DNA of 64,000 nt, from assembly GCA_934667625.1 (NCBI GenBank), contig CAKUMH010000009.1, forward strand, positions 1-64,000. Reading direction: 5' to 3'. The notes under the pieces were generated by a model. The model saw only the letters and a list, made by a program, of their open reading frames with translations. It did no database searches and was not told the origin of the DNA. Positions 16,303 to 24,343 of this stretch are shown one piece after another; position 1 is the first letter of the stretch; each line of letters starts with the position of its first letter. Both the position numbers and the translations under genes were made by a program. Origin of the DNA: an uncultured Elusimicrobiales bacterium (GTDB lineage: Bacteria; Elusimicrobiota; Elusimicrobia; Elusimicrobiales; Elusimicrobiaceae).

Positions 16303-17169
16303 TTAATTGCCCCCCAACACAGAGGGGACCAATGAATCCTCCGTGGCAGACGGGGCCACCCAAATGCCCTGCGTGTCCGTGGGTTCATCTGTGGAAACGG
16401 GTGCCGGATCCGGCAGTACTTCCGGCTTATGCGGCGTTTTAAGCCATTGTAACAAGGACGGGCGCAGGTATTTATCCAACATTTCATGTGAAGTTAAATC
16501 GTACGCCGTCAAAAAGGTTACTTTCCCTTCCCCAGCCGTTAAAAAGGCCACATTACGGATGACACTGGCCTCTAAAAATGTTTTTTTATCGGCCGCACCG
16601 GCTGCAATCAGCACGTCTCCCTTGTAAAGACGCATGGCTGGAATGGAAAGAACATCACGCGTGTTGGTCGTCGGGCTGATAAGCGCCAGGGCCGAAATTT
16701 CCGGCGAAAACCCGACACTTTTGGCGGCCACGTTGGCCCCCAAGCCGACCCCTAAAAGCGCCACCTGGTCTTGCCCGATATTCTTTTTACGCAAAAAGGA
16801 AAGGGCGGCGTCCACATCGCGCGTCATTTTATTAAATTGGTTGTCCACCCCTTCTTTGGCAAAAGTGCGGGCTTCCCCCTGCCCCGTGCTTTGGCCGTAG
16901 CCGCGCAAATCCAGCGCCAAATAGCCAAACCCTGCTTTAGCAAGGTCGGCCTTGAAGGTGGTAAAGGCTTCTTTATTTTTACCTAAATCGTGCAACAAAA
17001 TAACCGTTTTCTCCTCAGACGTGGCTGGGCGGTACAACGCAGCCAAGGCCCACCCGTCTTGCGTGGCGAGAGAAACGGCTTGTTCTTTTTGTTCCGCGCC
17101 GCATACCGGCAGGCACAAGGCCGCCAAATACAAAAGCGGCGCGGTAACTTTAAATAGACGAAACAGCAT
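16303..17169 (-). CDS. Exported alpha/beta-hydrolase fold protein lacking the nucleophile serine
   Basis: The 288-residue protein has a hydrophobic N-terminus like a signal peptide (residues 5-24, ending PVCGAEQ) and an alpha/beta-hydrolase core. It has the motif VILLHDLG, an oxyanion-region turn, LALDLRGYGQS, and a late acid and histidine (GAADKK, LTSHEML). The nucleophile elbow reads GVGLG (140-144) instead of GxSxG, so the serine is missing. The C-terminal ~45 residues are Pro/Thr-rich and likely disordered. The start lies one base past the ndk stop. The protein probably does not hydrolyse in the standard way. Confidence 0.7.
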   Translation of the reverse strand: MLFRLFKVTAPLLYLAALCLPVCGAEQKEQAVSLATQDGWALAALYRPATSEEKTVILLHDLGKNKEAFTTFKADLAKAGFGYLALDLRGYGQSTGQGEARTFAKEGVDNQFNKMTRDVDAALSFLRKKNIGQDQVALLGVGLGANVAAKSVGFSPEISALALISPTTNTRDVLSIPAMRLYKGDVLIAAGAADKKTFLEASVIRNVAFLTAGEGKVTFLTAYDLTSHEMLDKYLRPSLLQWLKTPHKPEVLPDPAPVSTDEPTDTQGIWVAPSATEDSLVPSVLGGN

Positions 17170-17170
17170 T

Positions 17171-17620
17171 TTAGCGGTCCAACACCTCTTCGGGTTTAAA
17201 CCAAAGTGCAATTTCCTTTTCCGCATCTTCCGGAGAGCCGGACGCGTGCACGCAGTTCTGCATTACATCGCCGATGAAACGGCCAAAGCTGCCGCGAATG
17301 GTCCACGGGGCGGCCTTTTCCGGGTTGGTGCTGCCAATTTCTTGGCGGACCTTGGCAATGGCGTTTTCGCCCTGGAATACGAACGCGTAAATTTTGTGGT
17401 TAGGCACGTTGTTAAATTCACCCATCATGTATTGGATGACTTCTTCCAGGAAGGGTTTGCCTTCCAAATTCTTATAGTGTGCCCGCGCCAATTCTTCAGT
17501 GAGCGAAACCACTTTAGCCCCGGTCATTTGCAAGCCGAGGTGATCCAACCGGTCTAAAATAAGACCGCTAATGCGTTTTTCAATCGCATCAGGTTTAATT
17601 AGAACGAGTGTTCTTTCCAT
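17171..17620 (-). CDS. ndk: Nucleoside diphosphate kinase
   Basis: The 149-residue enzyme moves the gamma phosphate between nucleoside triphosphates and diphosphates. It starts MERTLVLIKPDAIEK, has NPEKAAPWTIRGSFG, and carries the active-site histidine in NCVHASGS. The C-terminus EEVL is normal. Alternative in-frame ATGs lie 9 and 15 bases upstream; the chosen one follows GAGATAC and matches the family start. It is the first gene of an operon with two enzyme-like proteins that lack catalytic residues. Confidence 0.96.
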   Translation of the reverse strand: MERTLVLIKPDAIEKRISGLILDRLDHLGLQMTGAKVVSLTEELARAHYKNLEGKPFLEEVIQYMMGEFNNVPNHKIYAFVFQGENAIAKVRQEIGSTNPEKAAPWTIRGSFGRFIGDVMQNCVHASGSPEDAEKEIALWFKPEEVLDR

Positions 17621-17688
17621 GTATCTCATAATCACATTATACCAATCTTAAAACGGCTGTCAACCAAGATTTACGAACGCGAAGGATT

Positions 17689-17720
17689 TTGCCCAATACA
17701 CGGGCACTTTAAGGTATAAT
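17689..17720 (+). promoter_or_regulatory. Promoter of the Gfo/Idh-lpxB-rel operon
   Basis: A perfect TATAAT (17715-17720) with a weak TTGCCC about 20 bases upstream. A Shine-Dalgarno-like AGAGGAA lies before the ATG at 17743. Confidence 0.55.
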
Positions 17721-17742
17721 AAAGGGAAAGAGAGGAATTTTT

Positions 17743-18807
17743 ATGGCTCAAGATAAACCCATTAGATTTGGCGTCATCGGCGCCGGCAAGATCGGCACTT
17801 TTCACACCCGCACGCTCGCTAAAATGAAAGGCGTCACCCTGGTAGGCGTTTGCGACCCGGACGTCTTGCGTGCACAAAAACTGGCCTGGGCGCACAACTG
17901 CACGCCGTACACGAAGCCCGAGGAACTGATCGGGCAGGTAGATGCTGTCATCGTGGCGGCCCCCACACAACTGCACCATCAAATTGGCATGTACTGCTTG
18001 GAACATGGCGTGCATACCCTGGTGGAAAAGCCGATTGCCGTAACGCTGGAGGAGGCGCGCGATTTAATCCAATGCGCCAAACGCCAGGACGTCGTGTTGC
18101 AGGTGGGGCATGTGGAGCGTTTTAACCCTGCCGTCGTGGAAGCCGTAAAATACATTAACAATCCCCGTTTTATCACGATCACCCGCCAAGGGCCGTACGA
18201 CGGCCGTATGGCAAACATCAGCGTGGTGCTGGATTTGATGATTCACGATTTGGACTTGCTCTACACCATTGTGCCAAGCGAAGTAGTCAGCGTGGACGCC
18301 GTGGGGCTGAGCGTATTTTCCCCGCATGAGGATATTGCCAACGTGCGACTGCACTTTGCCAATGGCACGGTGGCCGACGTGACCGCCAGCCGCGCCAGCT
18401 TTGAACGCGCCCGCTTTATGCACCTTTTCCAACCCAGCGGGTATGTGTCCGTGGACTTTATGAACGCCCGCGTGAAAACCTACCGCATTGATAAACCCGT
18501 CTTGGAAAATATGAACGACTTGACGGTGACGTACCCCAAGGTGGAAAAACAGCTGCCCATTACGGCGGAAATTCTGCACTTTATTGACTGCATCAAAACA
18601 GCCAAAACTCCTGCCCCCAGCGGTGAAAAGGGCTCTAAGGCGCTGGAACTTGCCTTGCAGATTTGCGAAAAAATGAACCGCTTTGACGTGCCTAAAACGG
18701 AACATCTACACACGCCAAAACCCCTGCAAGCTATCAGCACGGTAGCACGCGCCGCACAGGCAGTATTTGACGAAACACTCGGACAATTAAAAGGAGACGA
18801 AAAATAA
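17743..18807 (+). CDS. Gfo/Idh/MocA-family oxidoreductase linked to lpxB
   Basis: The 354-residue protein has an N-terminal Rossmann fold (FGVIGAGKIGTFHTRTL), the family motif EKPIAVTLEEA (about 95) and the substrate-domain motif MIHDLDLLYTI. It overlaps lpxB by TAATG. Oxidoreductases of this family next to lpxB often act on UDP-GlcNAc (GnnA makes the 3-keto sugar for amide-linked lipid A), so a lipid A sugar role is likely. No GnnB aminotransferase is nearby, so the name is not assigned. It is the first gene of a four-gene operon. Confidence 0.85.
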   Translation: MAQDKPIRFGVIGAGKIGTFHTRTLAKMKGVTLVGVCDPDVLRAQKLAWAHNCTPYTKPEELIGQVDAVIVAAPTQLHHQIGMYCLEHGVHTLVEKPIAVTLEEARDLIQCAKRQDVVLQVGHVERFNPAVVEAVKYINNPRFITITRQGPYDGRMANISVVLDLMIHDLDLLYTIVPSEVVSVDAVGLSVFSPHEDIANVRLHFANGTVADVTASRASFERARFMHLFQPSGYVSVDFMNARVKTYRIDKPVLENMNDLTVTYPKVEKQLPITAEILHFIDCIKTAKTPAPSGEKGSKALELALQICEKMNRFDVPKTEHLHTPKPLQAISTVARAAQAVFDETLGQLKGDEK

Positions 18808-19961
18808 TGTCCACCATTACCCCTATTACCAAAAATATCCTTGTGGTAGCGGGAGACGTTTCCGGCGACATTCACGCCGCGGACTTAATCCAAGCCCTAA
18901 AAACGGCCGATCCGTCCGTGCGCATTACGTCCGTTGGCGGCAAAAAAATGCAGGCCGTGAGCGATGTTTTTCTCTACGATTTGGCCAGCAAAGGGGCCAG
19001 CGGGTTTATTGAACCGCTTAAAAAAATGCCGCTTTGGATTAAACTTTTAAACCAGCTCCGCGAATACATGGAGACCCAAAACCCGGTGGCACTGATTGTG
19101 GTGGATTTTTATGGGTTTAACCACCAAGTGCTGGGCATGGCCAAACACCGCAACATTCCGGCTTATTATTATGTAACCCCGCAGGTGTGGGCCAGCCGCC
19201 AGTATCGCGCCAAGCAACTGGCCCGGCTCACCAAAAAAATGTTTGTCATTTACCCGTTTGAACCAGAATTCCATAAAAAATTTGGCGGGAATGCCGTGTT
19301 TTTGGGGAATCCTCTTTTAAACCAGCTCCCCGCACCGCAACCCAAAGACTATCACGTGGCCGATCATAAAAATCACGCGTGGAAACTGGGCATGCTACCC
19401 GGCAGCCGCATGGGCGAAATCAAACGCTTAACTCCCGTGTTTTACCAAGCCTTTAAACAGGTGTTAAAAGAATTTCCCAATACGCAAGCCTATATGTTTT
19501 TGCTTCCAGACGCGGACGAAAAGGTGTTTTTGGACCTAATCGGCGAAAAACCGCATGCTAATTTTCATCTGGTAAAAGATAAGAATTACGAAATGCGCGC
19601 GCAAATGGATTTTCTGTTGGCCTGCTCCGGCACGGCCACCCTGGAAAATGCCCTGTTGGGCATTCCTATGGTAGTGGCGTACAAACTATTTTGGCCCACT
19701 TATCAAATTGCCAAAATGGTGATTAAAGTGCCGTATATTTCACTGGTGAATTTGCTTTCGCAAAAAGCATTGGTCAAGGAGCTCATCCAGCATGACGCCA
19801 CCCCCAATGCGCTGGCGGCCGAAACCATGGCCATGTTCCAAAATCCGGCGAAGTTAAACGCCATGCACCAAGCGCTGTTAAAACTGCGCGCCAGCTTGGG
19901 CGAACCGGGCCTGCCTGCACGCGCGGCGGCAGAAATTTTAAGTGATTTAAAACACGAATAA
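18807..19961 (+). CDS. lpxB: Lipid-A-disaccharide synthase
   Basis: The 384-residue protein joins UDP-2,3-diacylglucosamine and lipid X to form the lipid A disaccharide at the inner membrane. The GT19 features are clear: VVAGDVSGDIHAADLI at the start, VDFYGFN, YYYVTPQVWASRQYRAKQL, LGNPLL and the donor-site stretch CSGTATLENALLGIPMVV. Length is typical. It shows that the cell makes lipid A. It is translationally coupled to the upstream oxidoreductase, and two bases separate it from rel. Confidence 0.96.
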   Translation: MSTITPITKNILVVAGDVSGDIHAADLIQALKTADPSVRITSVGGKKMQAVSDVFLYDLASKGASGFIEPLKKMPLWIKLLNQLREYMETQNPVALIVVDFYGFNHQVLGMAKHRNIPAYYYVTPQVWASRQYRAKQLARLTKKMFVIYPFEPEFHKKFGGNAVFLGNPLLNQLPAPQPKDYHVADHKNHAWKLGMLPGSRMGEIKRLTPVFYQAFKQVLKEFPNTQAYMFLLPDADEKVFLDLIGEKPHANFHLVKDKNYEMRAQMDFLLACSGTATLENALLGIPMVVAYKLFWPTYQIAKMVIKVPYISLVNLLSQKALVKELIQHDATPNALAAETMAMFQNPAKLNAMHQALLKLRASLGEPGLPARAAAEILSDLKHE

Positions 19962-19963
19962 CT

Positions 19964-21418
19964 ATGCAAGAAGCCCCCGATTTGCAGGCCTTGCTGCATA
20001 AATTCAAGGAATACAATCCCAATCAAGATACCTCTTTGATTGAAAAGGCCTACCACTTTGCCGAAAAAGCCCACACGGGCCAAAAGCGCGAAAGCGGCGA
20101 GCCGTATTTCACGCACTGCTGCCAAGTAGCCAACATTTTGATGGATTTTAACTTGGATGCAGACACCATTTGCGCCGGCCTGCTGCACGACACGGTGGAG
20201 GACACGTCCATCACTTTAGAAGACCTAAAGCGTGAATTTAACAAAGAAATCGCCCATATGGTTCAGGGGGTTACCAAGATCAGCGATTTAAAATTTTCCT
20301 CCACAGACGAGGAAACCGTGGAGAACTGGCGCAAAATGCTCATCGCAGTGGCTGAGGATGTGCGCGTTATTTTAATTAAGCTCGCGGACCGCACCCACAA
20401 CATGCGCACCATGGACGTGATGCCGCCGGACCGCCAGCAATTTAAAGCGTACGAGACGATTTCGCTCTATGCCCCACTGGCACAGCGCCTGGGAATGTTT
20501 ACCATTAAAACAGATTTGGAAGATTTATCGTTTAAATACTTGCACCCGGCCGAATATAACGACATTAAGGCCCAGGTGGAAGCCCGCACGGCCGACAGGC
20601 AGGCCGCCTTGGAAACCTTTAAAAAGCAATTGGAACCAGCCTTAAAAGCGGACCATTTGGACTTCCGCATTTTGGCGCGCGCCAAAAACTACTACTCCAT
20701 TTACCGCAAAATGCAAAAACACCATTGCACCTTTGCGGAAATTCAGGACTCGTTAGGCGTGCGTATCATTACCAAAACCGTGCAGGATTGCTACAGAGCC
20801 CTGGGATTGGTGCACAGCGTGTTTAAGCCGATTGCCGGAACCTTTACCGACTATATCGCCACCCCAAAAGCCAACATGTACCAAAGTATTCACACGACGG
20901 TTTTGTCCCCCACGGGTGATATTATTGAAATCCAAATACGCACCGAAGAAATGCACCGCACCTGCGAATACGGTATCGCCGCACACTGGCGCTATAAAAT
21001 GGGAAACGTGAAGCCGGACAAAAACTTTGACGAAAAAATTAACTGGATTCGCCGCTGGATTGAATGGCAGCAGGATTTAACGGCCCCGCGCGAATTTTTG
21101 GAAGGGTTTAAGACGGACGTCAACCTGCAGCAAATTTTTGTGTTTACCCCGCGGGCGGACGTAAAATCTCTGCCGGAAGGATCCACCCCCATAGATTTTG
21201 CGTACGCCATCCATACCGATATTGGCGACCATTATGTAGGGGCGAAAGTAAACAACCGCATGGTGCGCATGGACTATGCCTTTAAAACAGGAGATGTGTG
21301 CGAAATCATCACCCGCAAAAACGGCGAGCCCAAACGGGACTGGCTGGAATTTGCCAAAACGGCCGGGGCGCGCAGCCACATCAAACGCTACCTGCGCGGC
21401 AAAGGAGTGGAGCTGTGA
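19964..21418 (+). CDS. rel: Short RelA/SpoT-family (p)ppGpp synthetase/hydrolase without ACT domain
   Basis: The 484-residue protein has an HD hydrolase domain (His51 in YFTHCCQVANIL, the HD pair in LLHDTVEDT, IKLADRTHNMRT), a synthetase domain (KNYYSIYRKMQ, DSLGVRII, NMYQSIHTTV, EIQIRTEEMHRTCEYG) and a TGS domain (about 385-450, VFTPRADVKSLPEGSTPIDFAY). Both active sites look intact, so it can probably make and break (p)ppGpp. Long Rel proteins have about 700 or more residues; here the helical, zinc-finger and ACT regions are missing. The stop overlaps the GTG of the next gene, so the short form is the natural end, not a sequencing break. Confidence 0.93.
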   Translation: MQEAPDLQALLHKFKEYNPNQDTSLIEKAYHFAEKAHTGQKRESGEPYFTHCCQVANILMDFNLDADTICAGLLHDTVEDTSITLEDLKREFNKEIAHMVQGVTKISDLKFSSTDEETVENWRKMLIAVAEDVRVILIKLADRTHNMRTMDVMPPDRQQFKAYETISLYAPLAQRLGMFTIKTDLEDLSFKYLHPAEYNDIKAQVEARTADRQAALETFKKQLEPALKADHLDFRILARAKNYYSIYRKMQKHHCTFAEIQDSLGVRIITKTVQDCYRALGLVHSVFKPIAGTFTDYIATPKANMYQSIHTTVLSPTGDIIEIQIRTEEMHRTCEYGIAAHWRYKMGNVKPDKNFDEKINWIRRWIEWQQDLTAPREFLEGFKTDVNLQQIFVFTPRADVKSLPEGSTPIDFAYAIHTDIGDHYVGAKVNNRMVRMDYAFKTGDVCEIITRKNGEPKRDWLEFAKTAGARSHIKRYLRGKGVEL

Positions 21419-21738
21419 GCGATATTTTGGCCTGTCCGCGGTGCCACAACGTAGTGGAACAGAAAGACAACTATTGCCGCTGGTGCGGGCGCAGCTTAAA
21501 ACCGGGCCGCGGATTTTTGTATACGCATACGGGCATTATTATTTTGGCCTTGGTACTAGGTCCGTTGGCGCTGCCTGCGGTGTGGCTTTCCAAGGTAATC
21601 AGCACACCCGCCAAATGGATTTACACGTTACTGCTTCTTACGCTGGGAGTTTATTTGGTAATGGCTTTTTACCACGCTTTCCAACTGCTGGGAGATGCCT
21701 CGCAACTGCTGCTGGACGGAAACCTGCCTCTCTTTTAA
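21415..21738 (+). CDS. Zinc-ribbon membrane protein
   Basis: The 107-residue protein starts with GTG inside the rel stop (GTGA), eight bases after AAGGAG. It opens with a zinc ribbon (CPRCHNVVEQKDNYCRWCG) followed by two membrane segments (about 38-58 and 66-86). I do not recognise a named family. The tight coupling to a Rel protein that lacks its own zinc-finger and ACT domains is notable. A regulatory or anchoring role is possible, but there is no direct evidence. Confidence 0.8.
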   Translation: MSDILACPRCHNVVEQKDNYCRWCGRSLKPGRGFLYTHTGIIILALVLGPLALPAVWLSKVISTPAKWIYTLLLLTLGVYLVMAFYHAFQLLGDASQLLLDGNLPLF

Positions 21739-21809
21739 ATTTTCTCCTCCGCCGTGAACCATATTTTGTACAATATAGAGTACCCTTTTAATTAAACAAG
21801 GAGAAATAA

Positions 21810-23195
21810 ATGACAGACGAAGAAGTAAAACACAACGTTACCCGCAAAGGGCAACCGAAAGCGCTGTATATGCTTTTTATGGTTGAAATGTGGGAACGTT
21901 TTAACTACTACGGCATGAGAGCTCTTCTGTCGCTCTTCATGATCAGCACCGTGATCGGCTTCTCTAAAGCAACGTCAAGCAAGATCTACGGGATGTTTAC
22001 GGCCCTGGTGTATTTAACCCCCGTCTTGGGCGGATACCTGGCGGATCGTTACATCGGCAAACGCCACTCCATTACCATCGGTGCTATTTTGATGGCATTG
22101 GGGCAGTTCACGTTGGCGTCTTATGAACTCATTAACCCGATTCTCGCACTGGGAACCGGCTTAACGCTGATTATCATTGGAAACGGTTTCTTTAAACCGA
22201 ACATCTCTACGATCGTGGGCGAATTGTATGAACCCAACGACGCCCGCAGAGACGGCGGTTTTACCATTTTCTACATGGGTATTAACGTGGGTGCGTTCTT
22301 TGCGCCGTTCATCTGCGGTTTCTTGGGTGAACCGACCGACCCGATGAACGCGCTGGAAGCCTATAAATGGAAATACGGTTTTATGGCTGCCGGCGTGGGT
22401 ATGGTCATCGGTTTGGTGTGGTATTTGGTTTCTCAAAACAAATACTTGGGCCACATTGGCTTGCACCCGGTAACCAAAAACGACCAGGACGAAGATCCCG
22501 AAGAAAAGGCCAAGGCAGAAGCCGCCAAAAAGCCGCTTACACAGGACGAATGGGACAAGATTAAAGCAATCTTTACCTTTGTGTTCTTTGCCATATTTTT
22601 CTTTGCGTTCTTTGAACAGGCCGGAACGTCTCTTAACTTCTTTGCCAAAGAAGCTACGAACCTGACCCCCGTACTGCCGCTTATCGGACAAATAACGCTT
22701 AAAGCGTCTTACTTCCAGGCAGTGAACCCCATTTTTGTGGTCCTCTTGGCGCCGCTGTTTGCCAAGCTGTGGCTTAAAATGGGGACCAAGGATCCGTCCA
22801 TTCCGAGCAAATTTGGTTGGGGTTTGTTCCTGCAAGGTATCGGTTTTACCGCCATTGCAATCGGTGCGGCCTTGTACCAGGCCAACGGCCCGGTCAGCGC
22901 GATTTGGCTGATCTTGGTGTACTTGTTCTGCACGATGGGCGAGCTGTGCTTATCCCCGGTGGGCTTGTCCATGGTCACCAAACTGGCGCCGCTTAAATTT
23001 ATGTCCCTGTTTATGGGCGTATGGTTGACGGCTAGCTTCTTTGGTAACTTGTTAGCCGGCTGGCTGGCCAGCTACTACGAATCGTGGAGCCTTACCACGC
23101 TGTTCTCCGTTCCTGCTGGTTTATCGCTTTTGTTCGGTGTAATCATGTGGATTATGACGGGCAAAATTAAACAGTGGATGCACGGCGTGCACTAA
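21810..23195 (+). CDS. POT-family proton-coupled di/tripeptide transporter
   Basis: The 461-residue inner-membrane protein of the PTR2/POT family has the signature EMWERFNYYGMRALL (the proton/peptide-binding ExxERFxYYG motif). It also has GGYLADRYIGKR, FKPNISTIVGELY and the second signature FTIFYMGINVGAFFAPFICG. About 12-14 membrane segments are expected. It imports peptides by proton symport, fitting a cell living on amino acids or peptides. It has its own Shine-Dalgarno sequence (AAGGAG) and terminator. A TACAAT box upstream may be its -10. Confidence 0.95.
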   Translation: MTDEEVKHNVTRKGQPKALYMLFMVEMWERFNYYGMRALLSLFMISTVIGFSKATSSKIYGMFTALVYLTPVLGGYLADRYIGKRHSITIGAILMALGQFTLASYELINPILALGTGLTLIIIGNGFFKPNISTIVGELYEPNDARRDGGFTIFYMGINVGAFFAPFICGFLGEPTDPMNALEAYKWKYGFMAAGVGMVIGLVWYLVSQNKYLGHIGLHPVTKNDQDEDPEEKAKAEAAKKPLTQDEWDKIKAIFTFVFFAIFFFAFFEQAGTSLNFFAKEATNLTPVLPLIGQITLKASYFQAVNPIFVVLLAPLFAKLWLKMGTKDPSIPSKFGWGLFLQGIGFTAIAIGAALYQANGPVSAIWLILVYLFCTMGELCLSPVGLSMVTKLAPLKFMSLFMGVWLTASFFGNLLAGWLASYYESWSLTTLFSVPAGLSLLFGVIMWIMTGKIKQWMHGVH

Positions 23196-23214
23196 TTGTT
23201 TTGAAACAAAAACG

Positions 23215-23240
23215 AACCCCGCTCTGATGAGCGGGGTTTT
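23215..23240. terminator. Bidirectional terminator between the POT gene and pilin copy 3
   Basis: AACCCCGCTC / GAGCGGGGTT with a four-base loop. TTTTTTG follows on the plus strand, and a second T-rich stretch follows on the minus strand. Confidence 0.93.
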
Positions 23241-23254
23241 TTGTTGGTATCAAA

Positions 23255-23743
23255 TTACTTATTTATTACGTAATAGCCCTTTGCTTCGCTGCTCCCCATA
23301 TCAAACGTTCCCAAAGAACGGCACAGCTCGTGCTGTTTGGGGGTCTGGGCCACACACCATAGTTTGCCTTGCTCAGCTCCCCCAGCAAATGGAGAATAAA
23401 ATTCAAAGATAGGATTCTCATTTAACCCGTAGGCATAACAGGTAGTTAGTTTTGCTCCCGTTGCCACGGAAACACACGCAAATGAATAGTTCTGTGTGAC
23501 TGCTGGAAAAGAAACAGATAAATCCCCCAAACTGGAAGCATACGCTCCATTGGCCATATAATACTCTTCTTGAGCGGTGGTAATGGCCCGCAAGGCCGTA
23601 ATGGCCTCCGCCGCACGGCTTTTAAAGACGGCTTTTTCGTATTGCGGTAAAGCCACCGCCGCGAGAATGCCAATAATAAGGACAACGACCAACAACTCAA
23701 TTAATGTAAAACCGCCTAATCGGCTTGTAGTAACGTTTTTCAT
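23255..23743 (-). CDS. Type IV pilin-like protein, cassette copy 3
   Basis: The 162-residue prepilin has the shared MKNVTTSRLGG and FTLIELLVVVLIIGILAAVA. It is followed by LPQYEKAVFKSRAAEAITAL and the motif YYMANGAYASSLGDL. Its globular part is alanine- and serine-rich with fewer cysteines (FACVS, TTCYAYG, LWCVA, ELCRSLG). The start is fixed by AAGGAAGGTAGTT. It stands alone between the POT transporter and the gatCA-nudix operon, convergent to the former. Confidence 0.88.
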   Translation of the reverse strand: MKNVTTSRLGGFTLIELLVVVLIIGILAAVALPQYEKAVFKSRAAEAITALRAITTAQEEYYMANGAYASSLGDLSVSFPAVTQNYSFACVSVATGAKLTTCYAYGLNENPIFEFYSPFAGGAEQGKLWCVAQTPKQHELCRSLGTFDMGSSEAKGYYVINK

Positions 23744-23842
23744 AACTACCTTCCTTTTTGATAAATTTTTCGTATACTCAAAATTTATCAAAAAAAAACG
23801 ATTACAACCCTTTTATACTTTGCCAGCCCAAAAACGGCACAA
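23744..23842 (-). promoter_or_regulatory. Pilin cassette leader, copy 3: promoter, T9 tract, 30-bp inverted repeat, RBS
   Basis: TTGTGC (23842-23837), 19 bases, TATAAA (23817-23812), GGGTTGTAATCG, nine T (23798-23790), inverted repeat (23789-23760), AAAAAGGAAGG. The second base pair of the stem is A-T where copies 1 and 2 have C-G. Two mismatches lie next to the loop (GAG against CGA). Confidence 0.72.
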
Positions 23843-23899
23843 AAAAGAACGTAAAGCCTTTTGGCCTTGCGTTCTTTTTTCCCTTACAAAAACAATTTT

Positions 23900-24343
23900 T
23901 CAGCCTTCTGTTTCGGGTTCCTCGGCAGGTTCTATGTGCAGGCTGGCCAGCAGCATATCCACCAAGCGGATATCACTGGGGTACTGCACCAGTTCACGCG
24001 CCTTAAGCAACGACACCCAACGAATGGACAAAATCTCCGAGGCGTCGTGCTTGCCAATGCGGCCGAGCTTCTTCATCAAGTACCACTGCACCATTTTTTT
24101 GATGTAGTTGCCTTGGAAGGTGAAGGCGTATTTCACCCGGATCATCGGCCGGACGATAACGGCCTTATAACCCGTTTCCTCCAGCACTTCGCGCAGAGCG
24201 GCCTGGCGGGGCGTTTCCCCGGCCTCAATATGGCCTTTGGGGAACGTCCAAATCTTTTTGCCCTTCATATTTTTGACCTGCACGAGCAATACCTTACGCC
24301 CGTCCAAAATCACACCGCCGCACGAAAATTCGGAAACGATCAT
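23900..24343 (-). CDS. Nudix hydrolase
   Basis: The 147-residue protein has a complete Nudix box: GHIEAGET, then the REVLEETGY stretch with the metal-binding glutamates. The N-terminus SCGGVILDGRKVLLVQV and WTFPKGH suit an MutT/Ap4A-hydrolase-like member of the family. Its substrate cannot be told from sequence. It overlaps the gatA stop by ATGA, so it is made together with the amidotransferase subunits. Confidence 0.92.
   Translation of the reverse strand: MIVSEFSCGGVILDGRKVLLVQVKNMKGKKIWTFPKGHIEAGETPRQAALREVLEETGYKAVIVRPMIRVKYAFTFQGNYIKKMVQWYLMKKLGRIGKHDASEILSIRWVSLLKARELVQYPSDIRLVDMLLASLHIEPAEEPETEG

Noticed and set aside
22161..22835. Long open frame antisense to the POT transporter gene
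   Set aside because: It is a shadow of the real gene: it lacks a ribosome-binding site and its composition follows the codon pattern of the sense gene.
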